Translations under genes and position numbers: made by a program
The notes under the pieces: generated by a model
The model's input: the letters and a program-made list of their open reading frames with translations, nothing else
Database searches by the model: none
Told to the model about the DNA's origin: nothing
In this document: positions 10,480-21,426 of the stretch, in pieces
Layout: the number at the start of each line of letters is the position of its first letter
How positions within the stretch are numbered: position 1 is the first letter of the stretch
Assembly: GCA_023055425.1 (NCBI GenBank)
Contig: JALGPY010000001.1
Span: 28,819,001 to 28,883,000, forward strand
Source: Linanthus parryae
Lineage: Eukaryota; Streptophyta; Magnoliopsida; Ericales; Polemoniaceae
Direction: 5' to 3'
DNA length: 64,000 nucleotides

Positions 10480-13400
10480 TTAGAAGAATCTGGAGTTGGA
10501 AGGTCGGAGATCGATTTCTTGGGTCCACGCGCTACGGTCCTGAGTGTGCAAGTGCCAGTAAGTCTGAGCCAGCACGTATGGGTCCATTGTGCCATCCCCC
10601 ACTGGGCCTCCACCCTCTCTGCTGCCTATCTGGTGTTGTTGATGTTGTTGGTGGTATTCGCCGACCAGCACTCGCTGCTGCTGCAATGCTGGTGCTAACC
10701 TGCAGGCATTATTCATTGACCAGTCACACACGGTTGTCTTGTTTGGATAGAGATGTTTGGTAAACCTCAACTAAAAGTTAAAATCCCAAGTTTGCAGGAT
10801 CCACATTTCACTCATTTTTCTACTAACATAAAAAAAAAATCCAAAACCCTTAAATTCAAACACAACACAAGTTTGGTTTTCTTAACCATAAAACCTAACA
10901 ATCCAAGCAGGGCCGGTATCTTTTCGATTCTGAACTTGATGTTGCGATAACTATCTGTAACAGCTTTCACCAAATTCGTTTACAACTCAACTCTTTATTT
11001 TTACCCGTTCCTATTCCTCCTAGCTAGCTAAGTGGGGGGGGGGGGGGGGGGGGGGCTACAGAGCTAAAAACAGTTATTTCTCTGATCAGTGGAGCATTTA
11101 TATTTCTTAGTAGGGTAATTCAATTTAGTTTAACATAGTTTAAGAAGTATACAAATCATCTTTCTTTAGGAAATTGTACATGAAATTACGAGAATAAAAG
11201 ATCTTAAAGAGATGTATTGATTCATTTCCTTCTCAACAATTTTTACAGATTCCGTTGATGAAAGAGATTATAGTTTGATATTTGCATGTCTTGGTGTGGG
11301 GAGTAGAGTACAAAAGTTGGTAAATTTTTCTAGACTGGGAAACTTATTTTACAGCTTCCCAAAGAGGAAACCAGGACAGAATGACTAGATATTCCATGAA
11401 CAAGATGCCACAAAAAAAGTTTCCTTTTAAACCGCATAAAATAATGTTTATAGACCAAAACATTATTCATGTACTCAACCAATCCTTATCATTCATTCTA
11501 ATATCGTATTCTCATATCCATATCCATATCTATATCCAAATACAAGTTTTTATTTAAATATTCTTGAGAAGATAGTGTTTTTAAACTACACTGGTGTGTC
11601 GGGGTCAAATTGAGAATTACTTTATTAAAATATTAAATCTGCATACATGTGTCAAGGGATTCCTTCTAACCCCAGGGTTACCGAAAAGGTATTTCTGACA
11701 GTATTCTTCCTCAGTATCATCACAAGCATGTATTCATTCAGATAAAAAGACAATAGAATCTCTATGAATCTAAAACAAACACCACAATGGATAACTCTGA
11801 AAACCTCTGCCTTAAGATAACTTAAACAAATGGGGAAAGCAAGACGACAAACCTGGGCGAGCCGACTACGCCGTCAATGATCACGTGCGCGACGTGTACA
11901 CCGTAAGGCTGGAACTCTCTCGCCAGGCACTGCGCCAGAGCCCTCAACGCAAACTTCCCACAACCTGTATTGTTCATCAAATTCAATATGTGTTACTCGT
12001 ATCAGTTATAGATCTAGTGTTGTTCTAATAAATAATATAGAAATGGAAATTTAGATTACATAATTCGGAGAAGCCAGCGGCGCCGTTGAGTGAAGCCGAG
12101 CAGCCAGTGAACAGTATTGTTCCTCTACCCCTCTCCACCATCCCCGGAAGTACCTTTCAAACAACATAACAGCATAACATATACTATAATAAGTGCATGT
12201 AATCAAAACATATTCAGTATGCGGTCTTTCTAAATGTCTTTTAAGTATTTTTAATAAAAAAATACCACTCTGTTTCTTCTCTTTCTCCTCCTTTTGACTT
12301 TTATTACTATTCACTTGGTCACTTTGACACTGTGATTTGGATGGCAAAACGAAGCAATTTTTTGACAATTTTTTCATGGTGTTGTAGAATAAGTGTTACT
12401 CTATAATGCCATGGAATATTTATCAAAAAATTATATCGTTTTGCCATCCAAATTGCCGGGTCAAAGTGACCCAAGTACGAGTGAAAAAATCAAAAGGGGG
12501 AGAAAGAGAAGAAACGGAGTGGTAAGTCGTTAACCAAAACTGATATGCGGTCTTTCTAACTGTCTTAAGTTGTTTCACAAAATAAGCCGTTAACAAAGGC
12601 ACTTTAATGTTTTTTTCAACTGATATCAACCGTGCTCGTAATACTTGTAATCTATGCTCGGAATGTAGAATGTGTGCGGCAAGATTGAAAGAAACTAGCA
12701 TTGTTAAAACAATCTTTTTAGTGTGTACTAAAAAAACTTTAGAGCCTGTTTGGTATCTGTTTAAGAGAAAATTGAAGAAAAAAAACATATTGAAAAACAG
12801 AATCAGAAAACTGTTTGATGTGTATAAAAACATTGTTTAAAATAAAAAATACATTTGACAATACTATGAAATTTAAGATTAATTTATTGTAACACCATTT
12901 TGTACATACAACAACAACATATAGTTTTTATTTCATCCAAAGTACGTAAGAATGTGTTTAACAACTAAAAGTACAAAAAACATAAAAAAAAAAAACACCG
13001 CAAATGTTTTTAGAAACACTGTTTTTTATTTCTCTGTTTTCTTTAAACACGGACAGTTTTGTCTCTCCAAAATGCGTTTTGGAGAAACACTATGTTTTTA
13101 ATCCCGAACAAGCACTTGGAGATGATGAAACATAGGTTTTTTTTTTGATTGCTTCGGAAAATATGATGAAACATAGGTAATTGTCTGGAAACTTTGACAA
13201 TCATTTTGAGATCATATCAAACATATTTCACATTAGATTTCGAGCTATTTTTAGTTATCATAGTAGCAAAATTCTCTTATTATGAAGTTTAATATTGATT
13301 ATTACTTTATTAGCCAAAACAGAAACTAAAGAAGCGATACAGAAAGAAAGGGAAGGGAGATGAAACCAGTTGGGAGCAGAGGAAGGCGCCGACGGAAGAG

Positions 13401-13664
13401 ACGGCGATCGATTTCTCGAAGCTATCGACGCGGATATCAGCGAAGCTGTTTGGACTCCACCCGACGGACTGATACGCATTGTACACCAGAACTTCAACAA
13501 ACCCTACCGAGAGTACGCCTTCAAACGCCTCCCGAACACTCCGTTGATCGGAGCAGTCGATTCGGATCGCGAACACCTGCGCCTTCTCCTCCCTCGCTAT
13601 CTCGTCGGCAAATCTCGACAACCCACCTGTTCACCCACCAGAAGTCATTTCAGTCGAATCAACC

Positions 13665-13707
<43 letters not shown>

Positions 13708-13847
13708 CCTAGGTCGCGAGCGAGGATGGCGACGGTGTAGCCTTCGTGAGCGAACTTGCGAGCGATGGAGCGGCCGAGGTTGGGGCCGACGCCGACAATG
13801 GCGGCGATGCCACGGGAGGAAGCGGTGCTGCTCGTCATGTTCCGCAT
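10480..13847 (-). CDS. Short-chain dehydrogenase/reductase-like gene, five exons
   Basis: Exons on the minus strand: 13847-13709, 13626-13367, 12153-12060, 11964-11853 and 10699-10480. Phases join exactly (139+260+94+112+220 = 825 nt, 274 aa), a normal SDR length. Residues ~14-26 hold the Rossmann nucleotide-binding motif (IVGVGPNLGRSIA), followed by AILARDLG. The middle has VLVYNAY where classical SDRs have NNAG. The catalytic-loop region reads TGCSAS ... SELCCGKFALRALAQ, so Ser and Lys are present but the Tyr of YxxxK is Leu. The C-terminus ends WTQEIDLRPSNSRFF. This suggests a divergent NAD(P)-binding protein of unknown substrate. Introns 2-4 are GT-AG; intron 1 begins with GC. Introns 2 and 4 are over 1.1 kb and hold repeats. 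The start could also be the second Met, three codons on. Confidence 0.85.
10738..10912. mobile_element. Possible small MITE in SDR intron 4
   Basis: The left edge CTTGTTTGGATAGAGATG and the complement of the right edge (CCTGCTTGGATTGTTAGG) are imperfectly inverted, the interior is AT-rich and the length is about 175 bp. No clear target duplication. Weak call. Confidence 0.3.
11034..11055. repeat. 22-base G homopolymer in SDR intron 4
   Basis: An uninterrupted G run on the plus strand, hence a C run in the transcript. Its length may be an assembly estimate, since such runs are error-prone. Confidence 0.8.
12264..12523. repeat. Foldback inverted repeat in SDR intron 2
   Basis: The arm at 12264-12351 (ACCACTC...GGCAAAACG) is repeated as a reverse complement at 12437-12523 with about 85% identity by eye, with an 85-bp spacer. 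A transcript of this intron could fold into a hairpin of about 88 bp. Outside the arms, TATGCGGTCTTTCTAA occurs in direct orientation at about 12220 and 12543. It is probably a foldback element or an old MITE pair. Confidence 0.65.
12742..13114. mobile_element. MITE-like element in SDR intron 2
   Basis: The left end GAGCCTGTTTGGTATCTGTTT and the complement of the right end (GTGCTTGTTCGGGATTAAAA) are imperfect inverted repeats around an AT-rich interior of 373 bp. Flanks are TTA and TTG, so a TTA target duplication would need one mutation. Confidence 0.4.
13669..13705. repeat. (GA)n microsatellite at the intron 1 donor of the SDR gene
   Basis: 37 bp of GA repeat; on the transcript it is a (CU)n run that starts two bases after the GC donor dinucleotide at 13708-13707 and fills almost half of the 82-nt intron. 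Confidence 0.9.
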
Positions 13848-14429
13848 TTTTCGAACCGGGCGGAAATTGAGGAGGGTTGAGAGGGCGTATTTCTAGGGAG
13901 AGCGATGAGAGATTCTGATACTAGTGTTACTTGGTACTATTGGTTGCTATTTTTGTGGTTGGGAATGTGAGGGGAGCTGAGGACTGGACCGTCGCTGTCA
14001 AAGTTGATTCCTATGCGTGAGGCAACAGGCGTGATTGGGATTGAGAGCGAGGCTAGTTTCCAACTTGTACCAACTTGTTACTCGGTTCATTTGTATCTCT
14101 CTTACACAGGGTGCTTTTTGGAAGATTTATAGCCCCTTTAGTATCCATTTTAAGGATAGTTTGGATAATAAGTTTTGGCTTGTTTGGTTAATCAAACTGG
14201 ATGGATGTTTGGTTGAGGGGTGTTTTTGCCAGTCACCGATCGGGAAGTAAGTTATTTTTTAGATTTTCAAAATTCAACCGACGCCCGGTGTCCGGCTTTA
14301 ATCTACAAATTGTTCACAAAGTCCACAAATTGTTCACGTGGATTGCCATCTTTTCTCCATCTCTCTCCGTCCCTCTCAATCTGTTGTATTTTATGGCCCT
14401 ATCTCTATATCTATCTGTTACACAAATGT
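13848..14429. other. Upstream region of the SDR gene
   Basis: Presumed promoter side of the minus-strand SDR gene. I see no clear TATA box or other ORF. From about 14140 the text becomes repeat-like (TTTGGATAATAAGTTTTGG, TTTGGTTAATCAAACTGG), so the intact promoter space is short. Confidence 0.4.
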
Positions 14430-14660
14430 ATTGGGTCGTTAGGATTTACCTAACACGATAGTAATTCTAGACACTATCAAATCTCCACACGAACACAAAA
14501 ATAAAAACACGACGCAGTTTAACTGATTTCTTGATCGATTAAAACTGAACGATTACAATGCTTTAAATAGAAAAACACTAACCCTAATTAACACGACGCA
14601 GTCTATCTCTTACACGAATGTATCGGGTCGTTAGGGTTTACCTAACTGATCTCTCTCTGT
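14430..14660 (-). mobile_element. Chromovirus-like LTR fragment left of the Copia element
   Basis: TTTACCTAACACGATAGTAATTCTAGACACTATCAA and the following ~110 bp match 38410-38560 closely, although a 23.7-kb Copia/Tat nest now lies between them. Within the fragment an ACGAATGTATCGGGTCGTTAGG block is present twice (about 14425 and 14617). The simplest reading is that the Copia element landed in an older gypsy element, of which LTR pieces remain on both sides. Confidence 0.55.
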
Positions 14661-15612
14661 CCCACTACGTTTGCTTGTGGTTGCGTTATGATCATTTTAT
14701 TAATTAGTCCAACTAATTAATAATTAATACATATTAATTAGTCCAACTAATTAATACCTATTTCCAATTTAATCCATCCGATGTGTGACCCCATAGGTTT
14801 CTAGTTAGTTGGTAGTAACTTATTACTAACATGGAGTGGTGTCTAGCAACACATCCATGCCACCCAACTAATAGAAATAAGTCAGTGATCCCGACAAGCC
14901 TTGTGCCCAATATCACATATTGCATTATCCCTTTGTCTCCATATCCGGTTTGGACACGAGACATAATAGTCACACTCGTATATGCAATCCATAGTTTCTC
15001 GATCCTGGGAATATGCTTATACAAGCAGATAACATCAATATCTCCATATTGATTTATCTGAGTCTGACCAGACATTCAATAAGCACCAACACTCGAGTGG
15101 CCATGGATATTTACTCCCATTATGTGGGAGGGACAAATCCTCTCTACGTCACTACAATCTCTAAGCTTGCTTCCTATCATGCTCGATAGCTATATTTATA
15201 ACTGCCCGGTTAAGGCACAACGTTGGATTACATCAAAGCATGAGATTCCACAACTAGAGTATCTAGTGACTTCAAGTCTAAGGATTACAATATTATTAGC
15301 AGTACGAGAAACGATTGTGACTTTGACATAATTTAATGTATCCTTCTCGTCGTGGGCCAATCCAGTATGCCATTACTCCTAATGCATACCCATGTGTTAG
15401 ACTTGATATCTCCATATCAACCGACACACATACTAGTCTATATTTGATCGTCCTATTGACAAGTATAATGAATTAGGGATATTTAAGATAAACAACACAT
15501 TGTATCTAAAGACTTCATTATATTAAATTTCACAAGAAATAATAAATGAACATTCTAGCCAAAACAATGTTCATAATAAATATAGATTGCCTCTGGCGCA
15601 CCTATTCCAACA
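14661..15612 (-). repeat. Copia 3' LTR, truncated
   Basis: It begins (minus) TGTTGGAATAGGTGCGCC at 15612 and aligns with 37201-38119. Homology stops abruptly at 14661, leaving about 950 of 1,430 bp. An internal duplication of TTAATTAGTCCAACTAATTAA lies near 14700-14750. Confidence 0.8.
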
Positions 15613-15628
15613 GTCTCCCACTTGCACT
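15613..15628 (-). promoter_or_regulatory. Copia polypurine tract
   Basis: On the minus strand AGTGCAAGTGGGAGAC directly precedes the 3' LTR. The same tract precedes the plus-strand LTR at 599. Confidence 0.75.
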
Positions 15629-17467
15629 AAAGCCAATATGGTGCATCTCGTATTCCTATAGATCTAGCGTGCCCTTCATGCTCTCGATGCGCAAGTGGCT
15701 TTGTGAGCGGATCTGGAAAGATTGTCATCCGTTGGAATCTTGCACATTTTCCTCGATCGGTCATATCACAAATAAGATGGAATCTCCTAAGTACATGCTT
15801 CGATTTCTGGTGTGATCTTGGTTCCTTGTCTTGTGCGATCGCTCCAGAGTTGTCACAGTACAAGTCTAGGGGATCTACGATGCTAGGGACCACACCGACC
15901 TCAGTGATAAACTTCTTTATCCAAACTGCCTCTTTTGCTGCTTCAGCTGCAGCAATGTACTCAGTTTCAGTTGTAGAATCAACAACTGTCAATTGCTTGG
16001 AACTCTTCCAGCTCACAGCTCCTCCATTCAGGCAAAACAAGTATCCTGACTGCGATCTGTAGTCATCTTTGTTGGTTTGGAAGCTCGCATCAGTGTAACC
16101 AATTACACTTAGTTCTTCCTTACTTCCAAATATCAAGAGCGCATCCTTAGTCCTTCTCAAGTATTTTAGGATGTTCTTGACAGCAATCCAGTGACTCTCA
16201 CCCGAATTGGACTGGTATCTGCTTACCATACTCAATGCATATGATACGTTTGGTCTAGTACACAACATGGCGTACATGATAAATCCTATGGCTGAAGCAT
16301 AATGTATTCTACTCATGCGATCCTTCTCAATTTCATTGGAAGGACAATCAGCCTTAGAGAGAGTGACTCCATGCGACATGGGCAAGAATCCCTTCTTGGA
16401 GTCTTGTATGCTGAACATTTTCAACGCCTTGTCTATATATGTACTTTGACTTAGGCCGATCAGCTTTCTAGTTCTATCCCTATAGTTCTTGATACCAAGT
16501 ATATAAGCTGCATTTCCTAAGTCCTTCATTGCGAAACACTTTCCTAGCCAATCATTAACAGATTGCAAAGTAGGAATATCGTTTCCAATGATTAGTATGT
16601 CATCCACATACAAGACCAGAAACACCACAAAGCTCCCACTAACATTCTTCTAAACACAAGGCTCATATTCGTTTTTTATGAAGCCAAACTCTTTGACCGC
16701 GTCATCAAAACGTCGATTCTAACTCCTAGAAGCTTGATTTAATCCATAAATGGATATTTGTAGCTTACATACTTTATTGTCATTCTCTTGATCCTAAAAA
16801 AAAAACCCTCTGGTTGTGTCATATTCACATCTTCGAGGAGGTTCCCATAAAGGAACGATGTTTTGACATCCATTTGCCAAATCTCATAGTCATAGTTGGC
16901 TGCAATAGCAAGTAGGATCCGAATGGATTTAGTTATGGCGACTGGTGAAAAGGTCTCATCATAGTCAATACCATGAATCTATCTATAACCTTTAGCCACC
17001 AATCGCCCCTTGTAGGCAACTACCTTGCCATCCATGTCGGTCTTCTTATTGAAGACCCACTTGCACCCTATGGGCCGAGCCCCTTCAGGTGGTTCCACCA
17101 AAGTCCATACTTTGTTGGTAAACATGGAATCCATTTCGGATCTCATGGCTTCTAGCCATTTCTTGGAGTCTGGGCCTTTCATGGCCTCCCCGTAGGTTGC
17201 AGGCTCATCATCCATGAGTGGTATGTTATCGGGCTCAGTCATGAGAAGTCCGTACCTCTCTGGCTCATGACGTACCCTTCCTGACCTACGGAGTTCCTGT
17301 GTCACCTGAACAGGTTCTTCCACAACAACTTGCGGTTCCTGTTCATGTTCCATCACCGGTTCAGTGGTTTGTGGTTCTTTAATTTCTTCAAGTTCTACAG
17401 TCCTCCCACTTGCTTCTTTAGAGACACACTCTCTTTCTAGAAACACGCCGGTCCGAGCTACAAACAC
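15627..17467 (-). pseudogene. Copia reverse transcriptase and RNase H, broken
   Basis: Upstream part (17467-16979): WLEAMRSEMDSMF, then WVFNKKTDMDGKVVAYKGRL, the start of a Copia RT. It then meets a stop after KGYR and a frame-broken stretch. The downstream ORF (16628-15627, 333 aa) holds the catalytic LYVDDILI motif, the YASAIGFIMYAMLCTRP block and RNase H (YTDASFQTNKDD, STTETEYIAAAEA, SKHVLRRFHLI), ending SIGIRDAPYWL. RT and RNase H order is typical of Copia pol. RT is interrupted by at least one stop and a frameshift, so no full polyprotein is made. Confidence 0.9.
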
Positions 17468-17504
17468 TTTGTTCTCAGCTGGATTGTAGAATAATATCCT
17501 TTAG

Positions 17505-18266
17505 TTTCCTTAGGATATCCATCAAATTTACACTTATCCGCTTTGGGTCCGAGCTTGTCTATTTATAAACGCTTTACATAGACATCGCAACCCCAAATCT
17601 TCATAAACGACACTATGGGATGCTTCCCAGTCCATATATCATATGGTGTCTTTACGACTGATTTAGATGGAACACGGTTAATGGTAAAAGCTGCAATCAT
17701 TAGAGCATGTCCCCAAAATGATATTGGAAGATCCGTCTGACACATCATAGATTGCACCATATCTAATAGCATGCGATTCATCCTCTCAGACACGCCATTC
17801 CATTGTGGCGTTCCGGGTGGACTAAGATGGGATACTATCCCACACTCTCTAAGATATTCGTCAAACTCTTGGATCAAGTATTCTCCTCCACGATCCGATC
17901 GCAAAGCCTTAATAATTTTACCAAGTTGCTTCTCTACTTCATTCTTGAATACCTTGAACAATTAAAAGGATTCAGATTTGGCCTTCATAAGGTACACAAC
18001 TCCATATCTACTGAAATCATCAGTAAATTAATGAAGTAGGTGTAACCACCTCAGGCAGGCGTGGGAAACGGCCCACATACATCGGTATGTATGAGTGCTA
18101 ATAACTCACTAGTCCTCTCACCTTTCTTATTGAAAAGGGACTTTGTCATTTTTCCCAATAAACAAGACTGGCATGTCTCATATGATTCCAAATCAAATGA
18201 GTCTAGAAGTCCATCCTTATGGAGTCTAGATATGCGTTTATCATTTATATGGCCTAAACGACAGTG
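17505..18266 (-). pseudogene. Copia integrase remnant
   Basis: The minus-strand ORF 17961-17563 carries the Copia integrase core (LRSDRGGEYLIQEFDEYL, PPGTPQWNGVSERMNRM) followed by the AFTINRVPSKSV stretch. Upstream, in other frames, the zinc-finger side is visible (WHCRLGHINDKRISRL, CQSCLLGKMTKSPF). Frame breaks separate the two halves and also separate integrase from RT. Confidence 0.85.
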
Positions 18267-19142
18267 TCATAGATGTGTAGGATTTAAATCATTAGTTTTA
18301 ATCCTTTTAGTATTCATGTTAAAGATGGAATTATTTAGATCAAGGATATACAATCCATTAGACAAATGTGCACTACAATAGTGCATACTATCAAAATAAA
18401 TGGAGCAACACTTGTTCTTTATTGAAATAGAAAAATCCTTCTCGTCCAAACACGAAACGGAAATAATGTTTCTGCTCATAGCAGACACATAATAGCAATT
18501 GTCTAATTCTATAATAAGTCCAGAAGTCAAAGATAGTTCATAAACGCCTATAGCTAATGCAGCAACTCTTGCTCCATTCCCAACGCGCATATCTATCTCC
18601 CCCTTATCCAATCTTCTACTTCTTTTCGAATAACTGTCAGGCAACGATTGCAAGACAAGATCAGTTTCCAACTCTTGGCCGAGTGGGAACCCTAGTCTCG
18701 TGAGGTTCTCAATATACCTGATCATTCAAAGTACATGAGGCCCAACAGGGTTCCCTTCTGCAAGACTACTCTTGAATAATTCCTTGGACACCTCATACCG
18801 CTCATGCCTTGCTTGTTCCTGAAACAACTGTTTCAAGTGTATGATCATAGTATAAGCTTCCCTGTTCTCGTGTTGCTTCTGAAGCTCAGAGGTCATTGTG
18901 TAGAGCATGAGGCAAGTCACATCATTAGAATCATCTATATGTTTCTGACGTGCTCTTACATCGGCTAGAATAGACTCATCATGGGGTGGTTCTGGAATAG
19001 GATTGTCTAAGACGTACAACTTCTTTTCTTTCTTAAGGAAGATCCTTAAGTTTCTGCACCAGTCAAGGAAATTTGTTCCAGACAGTTTGTCCTTCTCAAG
19101 GACAGACCGCAGGGACGAAGTCGATGCGTGATTGTTTACCAT
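18267..19142 (-). pseudogene. Copia gag with internal deletion
   Basis: It starts MVNNHASTSSLRSVLEKDKL at 19142 and runs through a UBN2-type gag core (NFLDWCRNLRIFLKKEKKLY, then LKQLFQEQARHERYEVSKEL). A stop and frame change near 18727 precede MIRYIENLTRLGFPLGQELE. After LPDSYSKR the reading jumps to the pre-integrase segment (GNGARVAALAIGVYELSL), so the gag end, CCHC knuckle and protease are missing. Confidence 0.85.
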
Positions 19143-19209
19143 TTGGAATTCTACAAAATGAGAAATATGCAATTTTAGTATTTTGAACAATTTAACTATA
19201 TTCAACAAT

Positions 19210-20109
19210 GGCTAGATTATTAAATATAGCTTCCAATATTTTTCTCGGATTAGTAGCCCTCACCATTAATGTGGAAAATATCATATATATTTTCCAGTGG
19301 GTCCAGGATCTATATTTCACTTCTTCTCGGGCTTACTTTGGAAAGTCACCCAAGAATTGGTTATTTAGGTAGGAACCATTCCAATTGCATCCCATGCAAC
19401 TCTTGGTCCAATTAGGCGAATAATTCATTATTCTTTATCCTTTAGATAGCAAATAATTGTCATGCCTCTAGGCTCATCAATCTAATTGATTTTACCCAGT
19501 TGCGTCCAACCTCTTGCATTAACAATCACACATTACTTGATTGTGTCGTCCGCAACACATCAAGGTGAATTAAACCGGCTTGCTTCGGCAAGCCCGGATT
19601 TAATAAAGCTTGATCATGAAGGGTGTTTAGGCAAGAGAAGGCAAAACGCAATATTTCCATTGAGGGATTTAATTAGTCATTATTCGTTTGGTTGATCCCA
19701 TCAACGTGATCTATTTATTTGGATTGGACAATCCACAATAAAAGACCATCCTTTTTTATTATTTTCTTCTTAACGTTTTGCTAGTATCGCCATACACACA
19801 AAAATAATAATAAGACATAAATATTAAACATCCACAAAAGAAAATTTAACGTGGCATGGATATGGCCCCTAGACTAAGTTATTATCAAGCCAATGATAAT
19901 ATCTATATGCCCTAAAGTTACAAGCTCATCTCTATGTGCTCCACCATAGCCGCGCGCCTAGGGAAGGGAGTCTTCATAGTCTTTGTGGCTTCTTGGTTCT
20001 CCGATCTTTTCCTTCATGCTCTTGGCTATCATCTAAATATTTCTAATTCTAGCCTAACATCTAGAATAGATAAATAAACAAAACCTCACATGTCGAGGAA
20101 GATGATCAG
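19210..20109. other. Copia leader, downstream half
   Basis: Non-coding sequence between Copia gag and the nested Tat element. It continues at 36011 on the other side. I see nothing else in it. Confidence 0.6.
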
Positions 20110-20114
20110 CTTGC
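20110..20114. repeat. Target-site duplication CTTGC (left)
   Basis: CTTGC directly precedes the TGTGCA start of the left LTR and recurs directly after the TCTACA end of the right LTR (36006-36010). Five base pairs is the usual duplication made by LTR-retroelement integrases. Confidence 0.95.
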
Positions 20115-20739
20115 TGTGCACAAGAGATTCCGGCAGGGAGACCTCCGTGTACACCGTATGTAGTGGATCAGGGATCGCACAGGAAGAATAGGGGTGTGTG
20201 TAGGGAGAGAGTAAGTCAGTAGCAATGTCTGAGAGAGAGACAGAGGTTTGGCAGAGCTTCCGCGTATGGCAGTGTTGTTCCCTTTGTATGGAAAGAGTAA
20301 CGATATATATATACTGGAGAACGTGGCCGTTGTAGTGTAGTTAATGCGCCCATTAATGGCGGCTTAATTAGCTTAACCGTAACGGCACGTTCGTCCGAGT
20401 ATATAGGAACCGTTAGAGCACGTGGTGCGCGAGTACCGGAACCGTTACGAGGTTGACCGGGTTTGACCGGATTGACCGGGTCTAGGGAGCTCGTGCCATA
20501 GATCTCTCAAAACAGTTACTAAAGGTCGCGCGCGGGCTTGGCTCGCACGCGACAGGGCTTACCCTAGCCTCCAAACCACAAATCCCTACAAGTCCCGTGC
20601 AGTGGTATGCGAGGGCTCTGTCTCGCAGCCCCCACATGGATCAGCTCGGCTGGTGATCCTGTGTGTGTGGAGCACAATATGGTGTGCTGGATGATCGCCA
20701 CGTGGCTAAGATTAGCCATGTCAGAAAGCAGTATCTACA
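20115..20739 (-). repeat. Tat 3' LTR
   Basis: 625 bp, TGTGCA...TCTACA on the plus strand. TATA-like tract at 20303-20313; three TTGACC cores at 20453, 20463 and 20472. No difference from the right LTR found by eye. Confidence 0.97.
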
Positions 20740-20753
20740 TTAGCCCCCTTTCT
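20740..20753 (-). promoter_or_regulatory. Tat polypurine tract
   Basis: On the minus strand AGAAAGGGGGCTAA directly precedes the 3' LTR, in the position where plus-strand DNA synthesis starts. Confidence 0.8.
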
Positions 20754-20997
20754 GCGCGTGAAGGCTTGCAGCTGTATAGGCTTCCATGCGCGGAAACCAA
20801 CATGCGCGTCGTCGTCACGCACCAATTCAAATACGGGTAAATTCAGCCCCCGTGCGTGTCATTATGACCTAAAACCCCTAGAGTCGTGCCGTCTGACCTT
20901 TAGGGTTTTAGGCGTGACGTCAGCCCGTCCTGTGATTGCGCGACACGACGGTGACGGTTGCGATTCGACTACTGAAGGGACGCAACCCCTCATTCTT

Positions 20998-21007
20998 TTG
21001 GATAAAT
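20998..21007 (+). promoter_or_regulatory. Possible TATA box of the antisense PMD gene
   Basis: TTGGATAAATACC lies about 420 bp upstream of the PMD start codon. The leader between them may itself contain an intron: a pyrimidine-rich stretch ends in TTTCGCAG just before GAATGG at 21425. No transcript data. Confidence 0.35.
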
Positions 21008-21426
21008 ACCTTGTATCCCATTATTGCAGAGCATCACTTCTTTCTCTTAAAGTGAATGGTACCCGGAGATCTTCGAGAGCAGATCCAGATAATCAATCAT
21101 CAGTTCAAGACTGCAAATCGTATTCTTCAATTGTGCATCTCCAAGCAGGCTTCAAGGAAACAAGGTTGGCCTCGTTTACTCTTGATTTAAACTACCAATG
21201 TTCGCCTTGAATCGCATTGAATCTGTAAACCCATGAAGTGTGTGAAGAGGCTTTGATCTTTAAACCTGCTTCGTTCTTAATCTTTCAACAATATTGGATC
21301 TTGCAACTCCCTAATTTCTGAAATCGGCACTGGAACTGTTTGCTTCCTGTTGCATAGATCTCGAATTCCAAAATTCAAACTGACTGGTGTGGTATTTCTC
21401 CCCCCCTTTTTTGCCCTTTCGCAGGA

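Noticed and set aside
13360..13870. Plus-strand ORFs of 126 and 166 codons over SDR exons 1-2
   Set aside because: Opposite-strand shadows of the SDR exons; the RE-repeat stretch is just the GA microsatellite.
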